64,000 bases of DNA from an archaeon GW2011_AR15. GTDB lineage: Archaea; Nanobdellota; Nanobdellia; Woesearchaeales; GW2011-AR15. How positions within the stretch are numbered: the first letter of the stretch is position 1; every line of letters starts with the position of its first letter. Made by a program: the position numbers and the translations under genes. The notes below the pieces were generated by a model. It was not told the DNA's origin, did not search any database, and saw only the letters and a program-made list of their open reading frames with translations. The stretch lies in contig CP010425.1 in assembly GCA_000830295.1 (NCBI GenBank), positions 358,884 through 422,883 of the forward strand, given 5' to 3'. Positions 32,910 to 40,876 of this stretch are shown here, one piece after another.

Positions 32910-33356
32910 TTATATGTTCCAGATTTCATCCCCTGCATAATGGATATTTCTTATTGCTCTGCCTGAACCCATTGCCCTTATTTCCTCTGCTGGAAACAGG
33001 GCTTTCCCTATTGCAAGGGGCTTCCCGTGCGTCTCATCAACAACCGCAATGATCTCGTCTTTCTTTATGCCATTATCTATCTTTGTAATGCCCGGCCGCA
33101 TTATGTCTGCGCCTTGGGCAACAAATTTTACTGCACCCATATCAACTGTTATTTTTTTCAGTATGTCGTTTTTAAGGATGAATTTCAGCGTCGGAAGCAG
33201 CTCATTCTCATGGTAGAAAAAAGCAGGCTCATTGTTTATCAGGACTATGCTTTCATCTGTCTCATACCTGTCTTTCTTCGGCAGCTCTATTGAAAATTTT
33301 TCCCTGGCTTTCTCTATAAATTCCTTTGCGTCCCTGCTCTTCATTGCTTTTTTCAT
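32910..33356 (-). CDS. PUA-domain RNA-binding protein (MCT1/Tma20-like, archaeal)
   Basis: 148 aa. N-terminal half is the pre-PUA fold (YETDESIVLINNEPAFFYH, LLPTLKFIL); C-terminal PUA domain has VDMGAVKFVAQGADIMRPGI, the hallmark glycine turn, and GKALFPAEEIRAMGSG. This is the archaeal relative of MCT-1/Tma20, which bind the small ribosomal subunit and tRNA. Last gene in the rio1 operon, overlapping DUF371 by 4 bases. Confidence 0.85.
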   Translation of the reverse strand: MKKAMKSRDAKEFIEKAREKFSIELPKKDRYETDESIVLINNEPAFFYHENELLPTLKFILKNDILKKITVDMGAVKFVAQGADIMRPGITKIDNGIKKDEIIAVVDETHGKPLAIGKALFPAEEIRAMGSGRAIRNIHYAGDEIWNI

Positions 33357-33745
33357 TCTATTCCTGCAATTTCCACGCTGGCCCTTGCCCCCGGATTTTT
33401 CAGCATTTCAATAATCCCCCTGTTAAGGCCAATGGCTGCCTTGTCTGCTTTTATGCCGAGTGTCCTGGCTGAAATAAAATCAGTTTTTCTTACAACAATC
33501 TCATCCGGATGGCTGAAATCCTTATTCAGGGCTGCTGTAACCGTGTCTTTCAGCCCCCCTGCAGTTATAGTGATTTTCATCCTGCTGTATTTTTTAGCCA
33601 GTTTTTTCAGCTCATCAACAGAATAATCCGCGCTGACACCGACTATGCAGTCGCCTTTTCTTGTTAGGTGCCCGTGCCTTGTGAACTCGAGAGTATTCCT
33701 GTGAGTCCCGAGCAAATTTTCATGTCCAGAAATGCTGAAGATCAT
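33353..33745 (-). CDS. DUF371-family protein
   Basis: 130 aa. ISGHENLLGTHRNTLEFT at the start, GDCIVGVSADYS near 33, and IVVRKTDFISARTLGIKADKAA near 84 match the archaeal DUF371 (COG2090) family. Function unknown; members are often near translation and ribosome genes. Small beta-rich fold, cytosolic. Coupled to the coiled-coil gene (one shared base) and PUA gene (4-base overlap). Confidence 0.8.
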   Translation of the reverse strand: MIFSISGHENLLGTHRNTLEFTRHGHLTRKGDCIVGVSADYSVDELKKLAKKYSRMKITITAGGLKDTVTAALNKDFSHPDEIVVRKTDFISARTLGIKADKAAIGLNRGIIEMLKNPGARASVEIAGIE

Positions 33746-33987
33746 TATTTCTTTCTGCTTTCTTTTTTTACAAGGTCTTCTATGGGCTTGCTGCCTTCCT
33801 TGGCTGCATCCTCTGCCATCTTCTGAAGGTCAACTCCCAGCTCCTGCAGTGCCTTTACATGCATCTGCATAAGCTGTTCTACAATGCCCACGAGCTTCAT
33901 AAGCTCCTGCCTCTCTTTGGCAAGGGTTGACAATGCGCCCTTGTGAAAGCCTACCTGTTCATTATTGGAAACCTTATCTGCCATCAT
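33745..33987 (-). CDS. Small coiled-coil protein, 80 aa
   Basis: Residues about 15-60 form one amphipathic helix (GALSTLAKERQELMKLVG and on), with a charged Lys/Glu-rich tail. It resembles a small uncharacterised protein I associate with DPANN archaea but no function is known. Start is the first of two adjacent ATGs at 33987, with GGTGAT just upstream. Gene two of the rio1 operon, between the kinase and DUF371, where many archaea have a KH-domain gene. A structural adaptor is possible. Confidence 0.65.
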   Translation of the reverse strand: MMADKVSNNEQVGFHKGALSTLAKERQELMKLVGIVEQLMQMHVKALQELGVDLQKMAEDAAKEGSKPIEDLVKKESRKK

Positions 33988-33988
33988 A

Positions 33989-34723
33989 TCACCTTTGGTT
34001 CTGTGAATCCTCTGTTTTATTTAATAATTTCCTTTTTAGGTTTTCTGTAACACTGTCGTCCATCTGCACGCCATGCTTTGCAAAAAACCTCTTTATATTT
34101 TTCATATCCCTCTCAAGGTATTCTGCTGCATTACGGTCTTTTACGCTTGTTGACTGCGAGAAATCAATGAAATAGGGCTTTTCCCTGTGGTTCAGGATAT
34201 TGTATTCTGAAAGGTCGGCATGGACTATGCCGAGCTCAATCAGGTCTCCGACTGAATCTATTATGCTCTTCAGGAATTTTTCCATGTCTTTCGGCAGGCT
34301 GTCCTTGAGCTGCGGCGCTGGCTTTTCAGAGCCTATTGATTCCATTATAAGAACATTATTGCGGAAAGCTATCGGGGTCGGCACGTTTATCTTTTCCCTT
34401 GCTGTGAGCAGGTTCCTGTATTCCCTCTGCACCCACTTGAATATCACCTGCCTCCTCTGGTTCTTTAATCCCATGAACCTTGGGTCTGATTTTATGTAGG
34501 AATACATCTTGTTGAAATTGCAGGACTCCAGCCGGTATATTTTTACTATGACGTAATCATCCGCTGTATCCGCAAGAAAAACATTGGATTCCTTCCCTAT
34601 CATCACAGGCATCAAAAGGTCGTCAAAGTGCCTCTGGGAGCTCAGCCTGAAGAGCGTTGAAAGCGTAAATTCATCAAATACGTTCTTGTATATCTTAAAT
34701 TTCTCCCTGCTCTTCTTGACCAT
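33989..34723 (-). CDS. rio1: RIO1-family atypical serine protein kinase
   Basis: 244 aa, close to archaeal Rio1. Flexible ATP-loop GKESNVFLA (43-51), lysine K61 in VIVKIYR, catalytic HADLSEYN with D170 and N175, and metal D187 in YFIDFSQS. It acts in late 40S/30S maturation, by ATP-driven release. TATA box (gatttataaag, about 34743-34753) 25 bases before the ATG, leaderless. It heads a four-gene operon with the coiled coil, DUF371 and PUA proteins. Confidence 0.94.
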   Translation of the reverse strand: MVKKSREKFKIYKNVFDEFTLSTLFRLSSQRHFDDLLMPVMIGKESNVFLADTADDYVIVKIYRLESCNFNKMYSYIKSDPRFMGLKNQRRQVIFKWVQREYRNLLTAREKINVPTPIAFRNNVLIMESIGSEKPAPQLKDSLPKDMEKFLKSIIDSVGDLIELGIVHADLSEYNILNHREKPYFIDFSQSTSVKDRNAAEYLERDMKNIKRFFAKHGVQMDDSVTENLKRKLLNKTEDSQNQR

Positions 34724-34885
34724 AAAGCTGAGATAATCCCAAGCTTTATAAATCTAGAGAAAAAAACAATTCCCGTGCCTTTTTTGCACCTGGGGTAGGG
34801 GCTCTAACTGTTTACAACGGACTGTGTCCATAACAATTTAACCCTAATATCCCGGCAAAGAAAAAGGCATAATTTTAATTTCTGG

Positions 34886-35152
34886 TTACTCTTCTTCAGC
34901 TTCGTAAGAAGGAACTGCTGACTTGTTTATTATCATTATGTCGCCTATGCTCTTCACAAGAGGGTGGGGGACGACAACTCCCTTTGCGCTTCCGAGAACA
35001 GCGTTCAGGAATGAATTTCTTGTTGCTTTTACACGCCAGCCGAATATCTTGTTTGTTGTGACAATGACTTCCTCAACATCTCCGAAATAATCACCGCTGT
35101 CTGTAAATACCTTCATGTCATAGCATTCTGAAATTCTTTTCATCTTTAGCAT
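34886..35152 (-). CDS. PRC-barrel domain protein
   Basis: 88 aa. One PRC barrel: KVFTDSGDYFGDVEEVIV, KIFGWRVKA, and KGVVVPHPLVKSIGDIMII. Short PRC proteins are common in archaea; some bind RNA or associate with ribosome and cell-division factors. Start ATG at 35152 with AGGTGG about eight bases upstream; a second ATG three codons in is also possible. The 162 bases between this gene and rio1 contain no gene or clear element. Confidence 0.8.
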   Translation of the reverse strand: MLKMKRISECYDMKVFTDSGDYFGDVEEVIVTTNKIFGWRVKATRNSFLNAVLGSAKGVVVPHPLVKSIGDIMIINKSAVPSYEAEEE

Positions 35153-35186
35153 TTTAATCCCACCTAATGTAAACTAATTTATTACC

Positions 35187-35211
35187 ATATTTATATAGTT
35201 TTTTATATTTC
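35187..35211 (+). repeat. 25-base A/T-rich repeat, copy 1 (AK6 promoter)
   Basis: An exact 25-base match to 37242-37266. It contains atatttatatag followed by a T run. Here it holds the TATA box centred about 28 bases before the AK6 ATG. Confidence 0.6.
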
Positions 35212-35219
35212 AATAAGCC

Positions 35220-35651
35220 ATGACAGTCATAATCGTGACAGGGACTCCCGGGACAGGAAAGACCACGATAGCCAGGAAGATAGCCGGAGAGAAAAATCTC
35301 AAGTACATAGATGTGAATAAGCTTATTGAAGAACAGCATCTTTATGATGCCCTAGACTTTGACAGGGATTCCAAGATTGTAGATACTGGAAAGCTGAACA
35401 GGGCCCTTATAAAGATAATAAAAGAAGAGAAGGATGTTGTGATTGACTCGCACCTTTCCCACTATCTGCCGAAAAAATACGTGGATAAGTGCATAGTTAC
35501 CAAGTCCAGCCTTGAAGAACTGAAAAAAAGGCTGAAAAAAAGAGGATATAAGGAGGGCAAGATAAGGGAAAACCTCGATGCTGAAATATTTGACATATGC
35601 AGGATAGAAGCAGAGGAAGCAGGGCATGATGTTGAGGTTGTGCAGACCTAG
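35220..35651 (+). CDS. Adenylate kinase AK6/Fap7-type
   Basis: 143 aa. P-loop GTPGTGKTT (8-16), YIDVNKLIEE as NMP-binding part, VVIDSHLSHYLP near 73, and a lid region with KKRGYKEGKIRENLDAEIFD. This is the short AK6/Fap7 kind, which has adenylate kinase and ATPase activity and works in small-subunit maturation with uS11. That fits the nearby rio1 operon. Its TAG is followed at once by the opposing stop of the radical SAM gene, with no gap. Leaderless. Confidence 0.88.
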   Translation: MTVIIVTGTPGTGKTTIARKIAGEKNLKYIDVNKLIEEQHLYDALDFDRDSKIVDTGKLNRALIKIIKEEKDVVIDSHLSHYLPKKYVDKCIVTKSSLEELKKRLKKRGYKEGKIRENLDAEIFDICRIEAEEAGHDVEVVQT

Positions 35652-37190
35652 CTAGCCTGATTCGTCTTTATACCAGTGGTTGCTCAATTCTGTATCTGAA
35701 CTTGTCTGGTCTTGCTTCCTCAGTTTGACAGGCCCAAGCTCAAACGGGATGCCCGCATTTATGTCGGCTTCTGCCTGATTGACCAGAAGCGTTATCAGGT
35801 GGTCATATGAATCCATGAATCTGTCGTCACTCTTATCCAGATCTATGATTTTCCTGCTGGCTATGAATTCTTTAAGAATGTCTGCCATGGACTTATCTTC
35901 TGTTATCCTGCCGGCAATGAATTTCTGGTTTTCCGGCCTGTCTAAAAATCCTGCCTCTTTATAGAGGAATATGTCACCGTGGCTGTCCATGGCAACAGAT
36001 AGCTGGGGGTAGCCTGATTTTCTCATCTGGGTCCCCTTGACTCTTGCCAATGGCTTTCCCAGAATTCCTTCTCCCAGAGCCGCCATGGCATATCCGAAAT
36101 CAACGTGCATATCCGGGCACTCTTTCTCTCTTCTTTTATTGAACTCTGCAAACAGGGATATCAGCTCTTGCCTCTGCTCTTCTGTCAGGAAACCTTCCAG
36201 ATAATACTTCCTCCCCTCGACTGATTTGTCCACATCATCTTCTATCTCTGTAACGCTCCCGAAATCTTCCCTGATTGTAAGAAAATCAATTCCCGGCCCA
36301 TTGTCTACTTTAGAATTGACTTCATTGATATAATCAAGCAAGGGTAGTATTGTATGCATATTTTCAGGCAGGATAATGTAGTTGAGTCCTACTTTCAGGT
36401 TTGATTTCCTTTTGTTTCTCTCTTTCAGGAATTCTATTATGTTACCCTTAACCATTTCATAGGCCTGTGGATGCCTCGTGACATTGAATGTGGATTCCTG
36501 ATCTGTTCCATACAATGATACTCTTAATGAATCAAGATCCCAAAGCCCCGGCTGCATTGCCACATATTTAGGAGTAAGCATGTGGGCGTTTGTAATCAAA
36601 GGCACTTTATATCCCAGCTTTTTTGCATGGGTGATTATCTCACCCAATTTGAAATTTGTAAGCGGCTCAAGCCCTCCTGAGATTGATATCCTTGAGCCTT
36701 TTGGCAGCCCTGAAATGGCATCCTTAAACTTTTTTGCTCCTGATACCAATACCTCGCCAGGCTTGTAGCTCGCCTGCTGATTTCTGCCGCAAAAGCCGCA
36801 ATAATACATGCAGGACATGCCCGGAAACAACGTCAGGCGGAAAGGCAGCGCGTATTCATAATTCAGCACCTTGCTTATGTTGCCGCTGCTGACATGGGTC
36901 AGGATCGTGTTCCAGTATTTCTTGCCTAATCCTTCAAAAACTATCATTTGCTGTAAGAAATCAGAATTCTGGATTATGGCATTCAGCTCAATTAATTCTT
37001 GTTTTGATAATTCTGTGTCTTCAAGCAGCTGCTTTTGTGTGTACCAGGGCATTTCTGAAAGGTGATGGATTATCATTGAAGCAGGCACAATCCATTTTTC
37101 AGGAATACCTTCCTTAAGAAGAGTATTGGTTACGTGTGTGGGAATACCTGTTTGATATTCTTTATATAACCAGTCTTTAAAATTCTTCAT
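35652..37190 (-). CDS. Radical SAM enzyme of the DesII (dTDP-4-amino-4,6-dideoxyglucose ammonia-lyase) type
   Basis: 512 aa. Cluster site CX3CX2C at C127, C131, C134 in GMSCMYYCGFCGRN. Around it the DesII pattern is complete: RISISGGLEPLTN, ITNAHMLTPKYVAMQPGLWD, SLRVSLYGTD, GIDFLTIREDFG, VDFGYAMAALGEG, QLSVAMDSHGDIFLYKEAGF, and KFIAGRIT. DesII removes the C4 amino group of a dTDP-aminosugar in desosamine synthesis. The N-terminal 110 residues are helical as in DesII. No other dTDP-sugar gene is in the window, so the substrate may be a different activated aminosugar, perhaps for surface glycan. Promoter probably within the repeat at 37242-37266. Confidence 0.78.
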   Translation of the reverse strand: MKNFKDWLYKEYQTGIPTHVTNTLLKEGIPEKWIVPASMIIHHLSEMPWYTQKQLLEDTELSKQELIELNAIIQNSDFLQQMIVFEGLGKKYWNTILTHVSSGNISKVLNYEYALPFRLTLFPGMSCMYYCGFCGRNQQASYKPGEVLVSGAKKFKDAISGLPKGSRISISGGLEPLTNFKLGEIITHAKKLGYKVPLITNAHMLTPKYVAMQPGLWDLDSLRVSLYGTDQESTFNVTRHPQAYEMVKGNIIEFLKERNKRKSNLKVGLNYIILPENMHTILPLLDYINEVNSKVDNGPGIDFLTIREDFGSVTEIEDDVDKSVEGRKYYLEGFLTEEQRQELISLFAEFNKRREKECPDMHVDFGYAMAALGEGILGKPLARVKGTQMRKSGYPQLSVAMDSHGDIFLYKEAGFLDRPENQKFIAGRITEDKSMADILKEFIASRKIIDLDKSDDRFMDSYDHLITLLVNQAEADINAGIPFELGPVKLRKQDQTSSDTELSNHWYKDESG

Positions 37191-37241
37191 TTTTTAAATA
37201 TAAATGTTCATGAATACTTTTCACTTTTAACATTTTAACGA

Positions 37242-37266
37242 ATATTTATATAGTTTTTTATATTTC
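37242..37266 (-). repeat. 25-base A/T-rich repeat, copy 2 (DesII-like gene promoter)
   Basis: Exact match to 35187-35211. On the minus strand it reads as actatataaat with the TATA box about 40-50 bases ahead of the ATG at 37190, so the same element serves genes of opposite direction. Confidence 0.6.
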
Positions 37267-37273
37267 TATAATT

Positions 37274-38203
37274 TTATTCAAGAATCTCAACGCTGTCTAT
37301 CTTCCCGTCGCCGTCCAGGTCAAATCCCTGCACAATTGCATGGAATTCCTTCTGGCCTGTAAACCTGTGTATGACCTGGCCTGTGTTTCTCGTGAAAGCG
37401 AATACAGCAGCCTTTGTGCCTATGAACCTTATGCCTGACAGCACAAGCACGAAATATTCCGGGTTATATGGGTTGGGAAGCCTGGATATCATGCCTATGC
37501 TCTCTTCTGTGTAAGTTGCTTTTTTTGTTATTATTCCCCACGGCTTCTTGTCTGAGAACTTCGCAGGCAGGAAATCGTTTATCTTGCTCACAACATGGTT
37601 TGTTACAGGCCCGCCGACCAGGATCAGATTTCTGCTCTCCTTTAGGTCAATATCAACATCCAGCTTTGTTGAGAAATTCTCATCCATGCTGCAAAGACCT
37701 CCTAAAAACAGGCCGAGGTCTATTGCGTAATGCCCGTCGCGCGCCCTTGCCTTGTGAGGGCCGTGCGGGTCAGGGGAGCCCACGACAATGCTGGCATTCA
37801 GCCTGTTGTTCTGTATGAACGGCTTCAGGAAATTCAGGGTTGTATCATCTTTCTTTTTAATGAGGGAAGCAAGAGGTTTCCATTCTTTTGACATTGTAAG
37901 GGCGAAATTAAGCTGTTTTGGGGAAAGCTTTTTGGCAACTGTGCCCCTTATCTCTTCCCTGCCAACAACATCAAGTATGCCGGAATTCATCATCTGCTTT
38001 ATGTGGTAATAGATTTTCTGCTCATGCATCTTCATCTCTTTTGCAAGCTCTGCAGGATACATCGGCTTTTTTGCCAGAAGCTCAAGAATCTGCATCCTTA
38101 TGGGATGATCTACAATCTTCAGGGCCTCCGGACTGTCAACTATGAGTGCGTCGCTGTAAAGCATGCTGCCGTCCCTTTCCTGCAATATATAGGATTTCAC
38201 CAT
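37274..38203 (-). CDS. Winged-helix regulator fused to S-layer-like C-terminal domain
   Basis: 309 aa. Residues about 25-100 are an ArsR-type winged helix: DHPIRMQILELLAKKP, YPAELAKEMKMHEQKIYYHI (recognition helix) and SGILDVVGREEIRGT. Residues about 125-300 resemble the C-terminal part of archaeal S-layer proteins: NLILVGGPVTNHVV near 200 and an EF-hand-like DLDGDGKIDSVEILE at 295-309 as the very end. No signal peptide or membrane helix, so the S-layer-like part is cytosolic. The palindrome at 38214-38229, between TATA box and start, suggests autoregulation. See finding. Confidence 0.7.
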   Translation of the reverse strand: MVKSYILQERDGSMLYSDALIVDSPEALKIVDHPIRMQILELLAKKPMYPAELAKEMKMHEQKIYYHIKQMMNSGILDVVGREEIRGTVAKKLSPKQLNFALTMSKEWKPLASLIKKKDDTTLNFLKPFIQNNRLNASIVVGSPDPHGPHKARARDGHYAIDLGLFLGGLCSMDENFSTKLDVDIDLKESRNLILVGGPVTNHVVSKINDFLPAKFSDKKPWGIITKKATYTEESIGMISRLPNPYNPEYFVLVLSGIRFIGTKAAVFAFTRNTGQVIHRFTGQKEFHAIVQGFDLDGDGKIDSVEILE

Positions 38204-38213
38204 TTTATTATCC

Positions 38214-38229
38214 TATAAGAAATCTTATA
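38214..38229. promoter_or_regulatory. Palindromic operator candidate at the HTH gene promoter
   Basis: Perfect inverted repeat tataag-aaat-cttata between the TATA box (38231-38241) and the ATG at 38203, so overlapping the expected start of transcription. Size and placing fit a dimeric ArsR-type repressor. Confidence 0.5.
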
Positions 38230-38230
38230 A

Positions 38231-38241
38231 TATTTATATAT
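38231..38241 (-). promoter_or_regulatory. TATA box of the HTH/S-layer-domain gene
   Basis: Minus-strand tatataaata centred about 32 bases before the ATG at 38203. Confidence 0.5.
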
Positions 38242-38324
38242 CTTTTCATAATATAATTAAAGCCTGCTTCCTTTGGCTTATAGACGAGAAACCCTGTTTT
38301 TACTATAAATTCCGTTTGAATTAA

Positions 38325-38334
38325 CTATATAAAT
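38325..38334 (+). promoter_or_regulatory. TATA box of the glm operon
   Basis: ctatataaat centred 26 bases before ATG 38356; leaderless start of glmM. Confidence 0.6.
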
Positions 38335-38355
38335 AGACTGAACTCAACTGAGAGC

Positions 38356-39696
38356 ATGAAATTATTCGGAACAGACGGCATAAGAGGAGAGGCCAATAAA
38401 TTCCCTATTACCGGGGAAGTTGCCCTCAAGCTGGGCAAGGCTTTTGCCAAGGTAATGTCCAGAAACAAAAAGCCTGTTTTCCTTATAGGAAAGGATACAA
38501 GGCTTTCAGGCTACATGCTGGAATATGCACTTACTGCGGGGCTTACATCCATGGGCGCTGATGTCCTTCTTGCCGGCCCTCTTCCCACTCCCGGGGTTGC
38601 CTATCTGATAAGGGAATTCAGGGCAGATGCGGGCATAATGATAACTGCCTCCCACAATCCATACATAGACAACGGCATAAAATTATTTGATTCTGAAGGG
38701 AGAAAGCTGCCTGACAAAACAGAAGAAAAAATACAGGACCTTATCCTCAATCATAGGATTGACACTGCGCACGTGACTTCAAAAAACATAGGAAAGGCAA
38801 AAAGGATTGATGACGCTGCTTTGAGATATGCCCAGTATATCAAAGGAACAATAGATAACACCTCCCTGAAACCATTGAAGCTTGTGCTTGACTGCGCAAA
38901 CGGAGCTGCCTACAAGGTGGCTCCAATGGTTTTTTCAGAGCTCGGAGCTGATGTAACCACAATATTCAGCACACCGGACGGAAACAACATAAACAAGGGC
39001 TGCGGAGCCCTGCATCCTGAAGTTGTCAAAGAGGCTGTGCTGAAGCGCGGGGCAGATGCCGGAATAACGCTTGACGGCGATGCCGACAGGGTAATCATGG
39101 TCGACGAAACCGGAAAAATAATTGACGGGGACTACATGCTTGCAATCGCAGGCCTTTATATGATGGAAAAAAAGAAGCTGAAAAAAGACACTGTGGTTGC
39201 AACAGAATATTCCAATCTTGCTTTTGACGAGCTCATAGGAAAGAAAGGCGGAAATGTCGTAAGGTCAAAGAACGGCGACAGGTATGTCATTGAAGAAATG
39301 ATTAAAGGGGGCTACAATCTTGGCGGAGAGTTCTCAGGCCACCTGATTTTTTCAGACTACAATACAACAGGAGACGGGATAATTGCAGGAGCGCAGATAC
39401 TGAGGATAATGAAGGAAAAAAACAAAAAGCTCTCTGAGCTTGCTGCTGTGCTGCACAAGTACCCGCAGGTATTGATGAGCACCCCTGTGAAAGAAAAAAA
39501 GCCTTTTGAAGAAATGCCGAGCGTAATGAATGAAATAAAAAAAGCTGAAAAGGCTCTCGGAGACAAGGGAAGGCACCTGATAAGATATTCAGGCACTGAG
39601 ATGAAAGCAAGAGTCATGATAGAAGGCCAGAACGAAGAGCTTATAACAATGCTCTGCAGGGATATAATTTCAAAGATAAAAAATGAGGTGGCTTAA
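38356..39696 (+). CDS. glmM: Phosphoglucosamine mutase
   Basis: 446 aa, the family length. FGTDGIRG (4-11), phosphoserine S99 in TASHNPYIDNG, metal loop LDGDADRV near 236, sugar loop GGEFSGH near 325, and phosphate-binding RYSGTEMKARVM near 415. It converts glucosamine 6-phosphate to the 1-phosphate. The SGH sugar loop with the RYSGTE ending favours GlmM over phosphomannomutase. The operon neighbours GlmU and GlmS confirm the assignment. Its stop is two bases before the glmU ATG. Confidence 0.92.
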   Translation: MKLFGTDGIRGEANKFPITGEVALKLGKAFAKVMSRNKKPVFLIGKDTRLSGYMLEYALTAGLTSMGADVLLAGPLPTPGVAYLIREFRADAGIMITASHNPYIDNGIKLFDSEGRKLPDKTEEKIQDLILNHRIDTAHVTSKNIGKAKRIDDAALRYAQYIKGTIDNTSLKPLKLVLDCANGAAYKVAPMVFSELGADVTTIFSTPDGNNINKGCGALHPEVVKEAVLKRGADAGITLDGDADRVIMVDETGKIIDGDYMLAIAGLYMMEKKKLKKDTVVATEYSNLAFDELIGKKGGNVVRSKNGDRYVIEEMIKGGYNLGGEFSGHLIFSDYNTTGDGIIAGAQILRIMKEKNKKLSELAAVLHKYPQVLMSTPVKEKKPFEEMPSVMNEIKKAEKALGDKGRHLIRYSGTEMKARVMIEGQNEELITMLCRDIISKIKNEVA

Positions 39697-39697
39697 G

Positions 39698-40876
39698 ATG
39701 CAGGCAGTTATACTGGCAGCAGGAAAGGGAACAAGGACATATCCGCTTACTCTGGAAAAGCCAAAGCATCTGCTTAAAGTTGCGAACAGGACAATAATAG
39801 AGCATAATCTTGAGCAGCTGAAGGGCCTGGCTGATGAAATCCTGATTGTTGTGGGAAAAGAGAAATTCACAGAAAAACTTCTGGGAAATAATTACAAGGG
39901 TATCAGGATAAGGTATCTGATACAGGAAAAGCCTGAGGGAAACGGTCAGGCACTGATGATTGCCGAGAGATTCATCAAAGACAGGTTCATAGCAATGGTT
40001 GCTGATGACCTGTATTCAGGAAGCGACATAAAAAAATGCCTGAAGCACAGATACTGCGTCCTTGTAAAAGAAGTTGATGATCTTTCAAGGTTCGGCGAAG
40101 TAAGCCATAAAGGCAGCCTGGTTACAGGATTCATGGAAAAGCCAGGCAGGAAAAAAGGGCTTGCAAATACAGGGCTGCAGGTTTATGACAGGAAAATATT
40201 CTCCCACAGGCTGATGAAGTCAAAAAGGGGGGAATTTGAAATTGTGGATTACATAACATATCTTATTGAAAAAGGCGAAAAAGTGCATTATGAAAAAATA
40301 GCAGACTACTGGTTTCCCATAACTTATCCCTGGAGCCTGCTTGAAGCAAATGAGTTCCTTCTCTCAAAAATAAAGAAAGCAGTCGGCGGGGAGGTCGAGA
40401 AATATGCTGTGCTGAAAGGCCCTGTCGTTGTCGGAAAAGGCACGATAATAAAATCAGGCTCATACATTGAGGGCCCTGTCATCATAGGAGAAAACTGCAG
40501 CATCGGCCCGAACTGCTACATAAGGGCGCACAGCTCAATAGGAAACAGCTGCAAAATAGGGAATGCTGTTGAAGTGAAAAATACAATTGTCGGAGACAGG
40601 ACATCAATAGGCCACCTCAGCTATGCCGGCGATTCGGTAATAGGGGATGATGTCAATTTCGGCGCAGGAACAATCATTGCGAATTTAAGGCATGACGGAG
40701 AAAATATCTCCTCTCCTGTAAAAGGAGAGATGACTAATACAGGAAGAAAAAAATTCGGCGCGGTAATAGGGGATGGCGCAAAACTCGGGATAAAGACAAT
40801 AATATATCCCGGGAGAAAAATCTGGCCGGAAAAGACAACACTGCCGGGAGAGATAGTAAAGAGGGATGTGCAGTGA
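39698..40876 (+). CDS. glmU: Bifunctional GlcN-1-P acetyltransferase / UDP-GlcNAc pyrophosphorylase
   Basis: 392 aa. N-terminal nucleotidyltransferase: ILAAGKGTRTYPLTLEKPKHL (read as LAAGKGTR, then KPK), QEKPEGNGQA, and ADDLYSG as the metal site. C-terminal left-handed beta-helix from about 240: hexapeptide repeats IIKSGSYIEGPVIIGENC, HLSYAGDSVIGDDVNFGAGT, and acceptor region ANLRHDG. Makes UDP-GlcNAc from GlcN-1-P, acetyl-CoA and UTP, as with archaeal ST0452-like proteins. GAGGTGG six to seven bases before ATG 39698 supports this start; five codons upstream there is another ATG within glmM. Confidence 0.9.
   Translation: MQAVILAAGKGTRTYPLTLEKPKHLLKVANRTIIEHNLEQLKGLADEILIVVGKEKFTEKLLGNNYKGIRIRYLIQEKPEGNGQALMIAERFIKDRFIAMVADDLYSGSDIKKCLKHRYCVLVKEVDDLSRFGEVSHKGSLVTGFMEKPGRKKGLANTGLQVYDRKIFSHRLMKSKRGEFEIVDYITYLIEKGEKVHYEKIADYWFPITYPWSLLEANEFLLSKIKKAVGGEVEKYAVLKGPVVVGKGTIIKSGSYIEGPVIIGENCSIGPNCYIRAHSSIGNSCKIGNAVEVKNTIVGDRTSIGHLSYAGDSVIGDDVNFGAGTIIANLRHDGENISSPVKGEMTNTGRKKFGAVIGDGAKLGIKTIIYPGRKIWPEKTTLPGEIVKRDVQ

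Noticed and set aside
34724-34885. Gap between the PRC-barrel and rio1 genes as a possible RNA gene or peptide
   Set aside because: The longest frame is 25 codons without signals; only a weak 4-base stem (gtgc/gcac) and the rio1 TATA box are seen.
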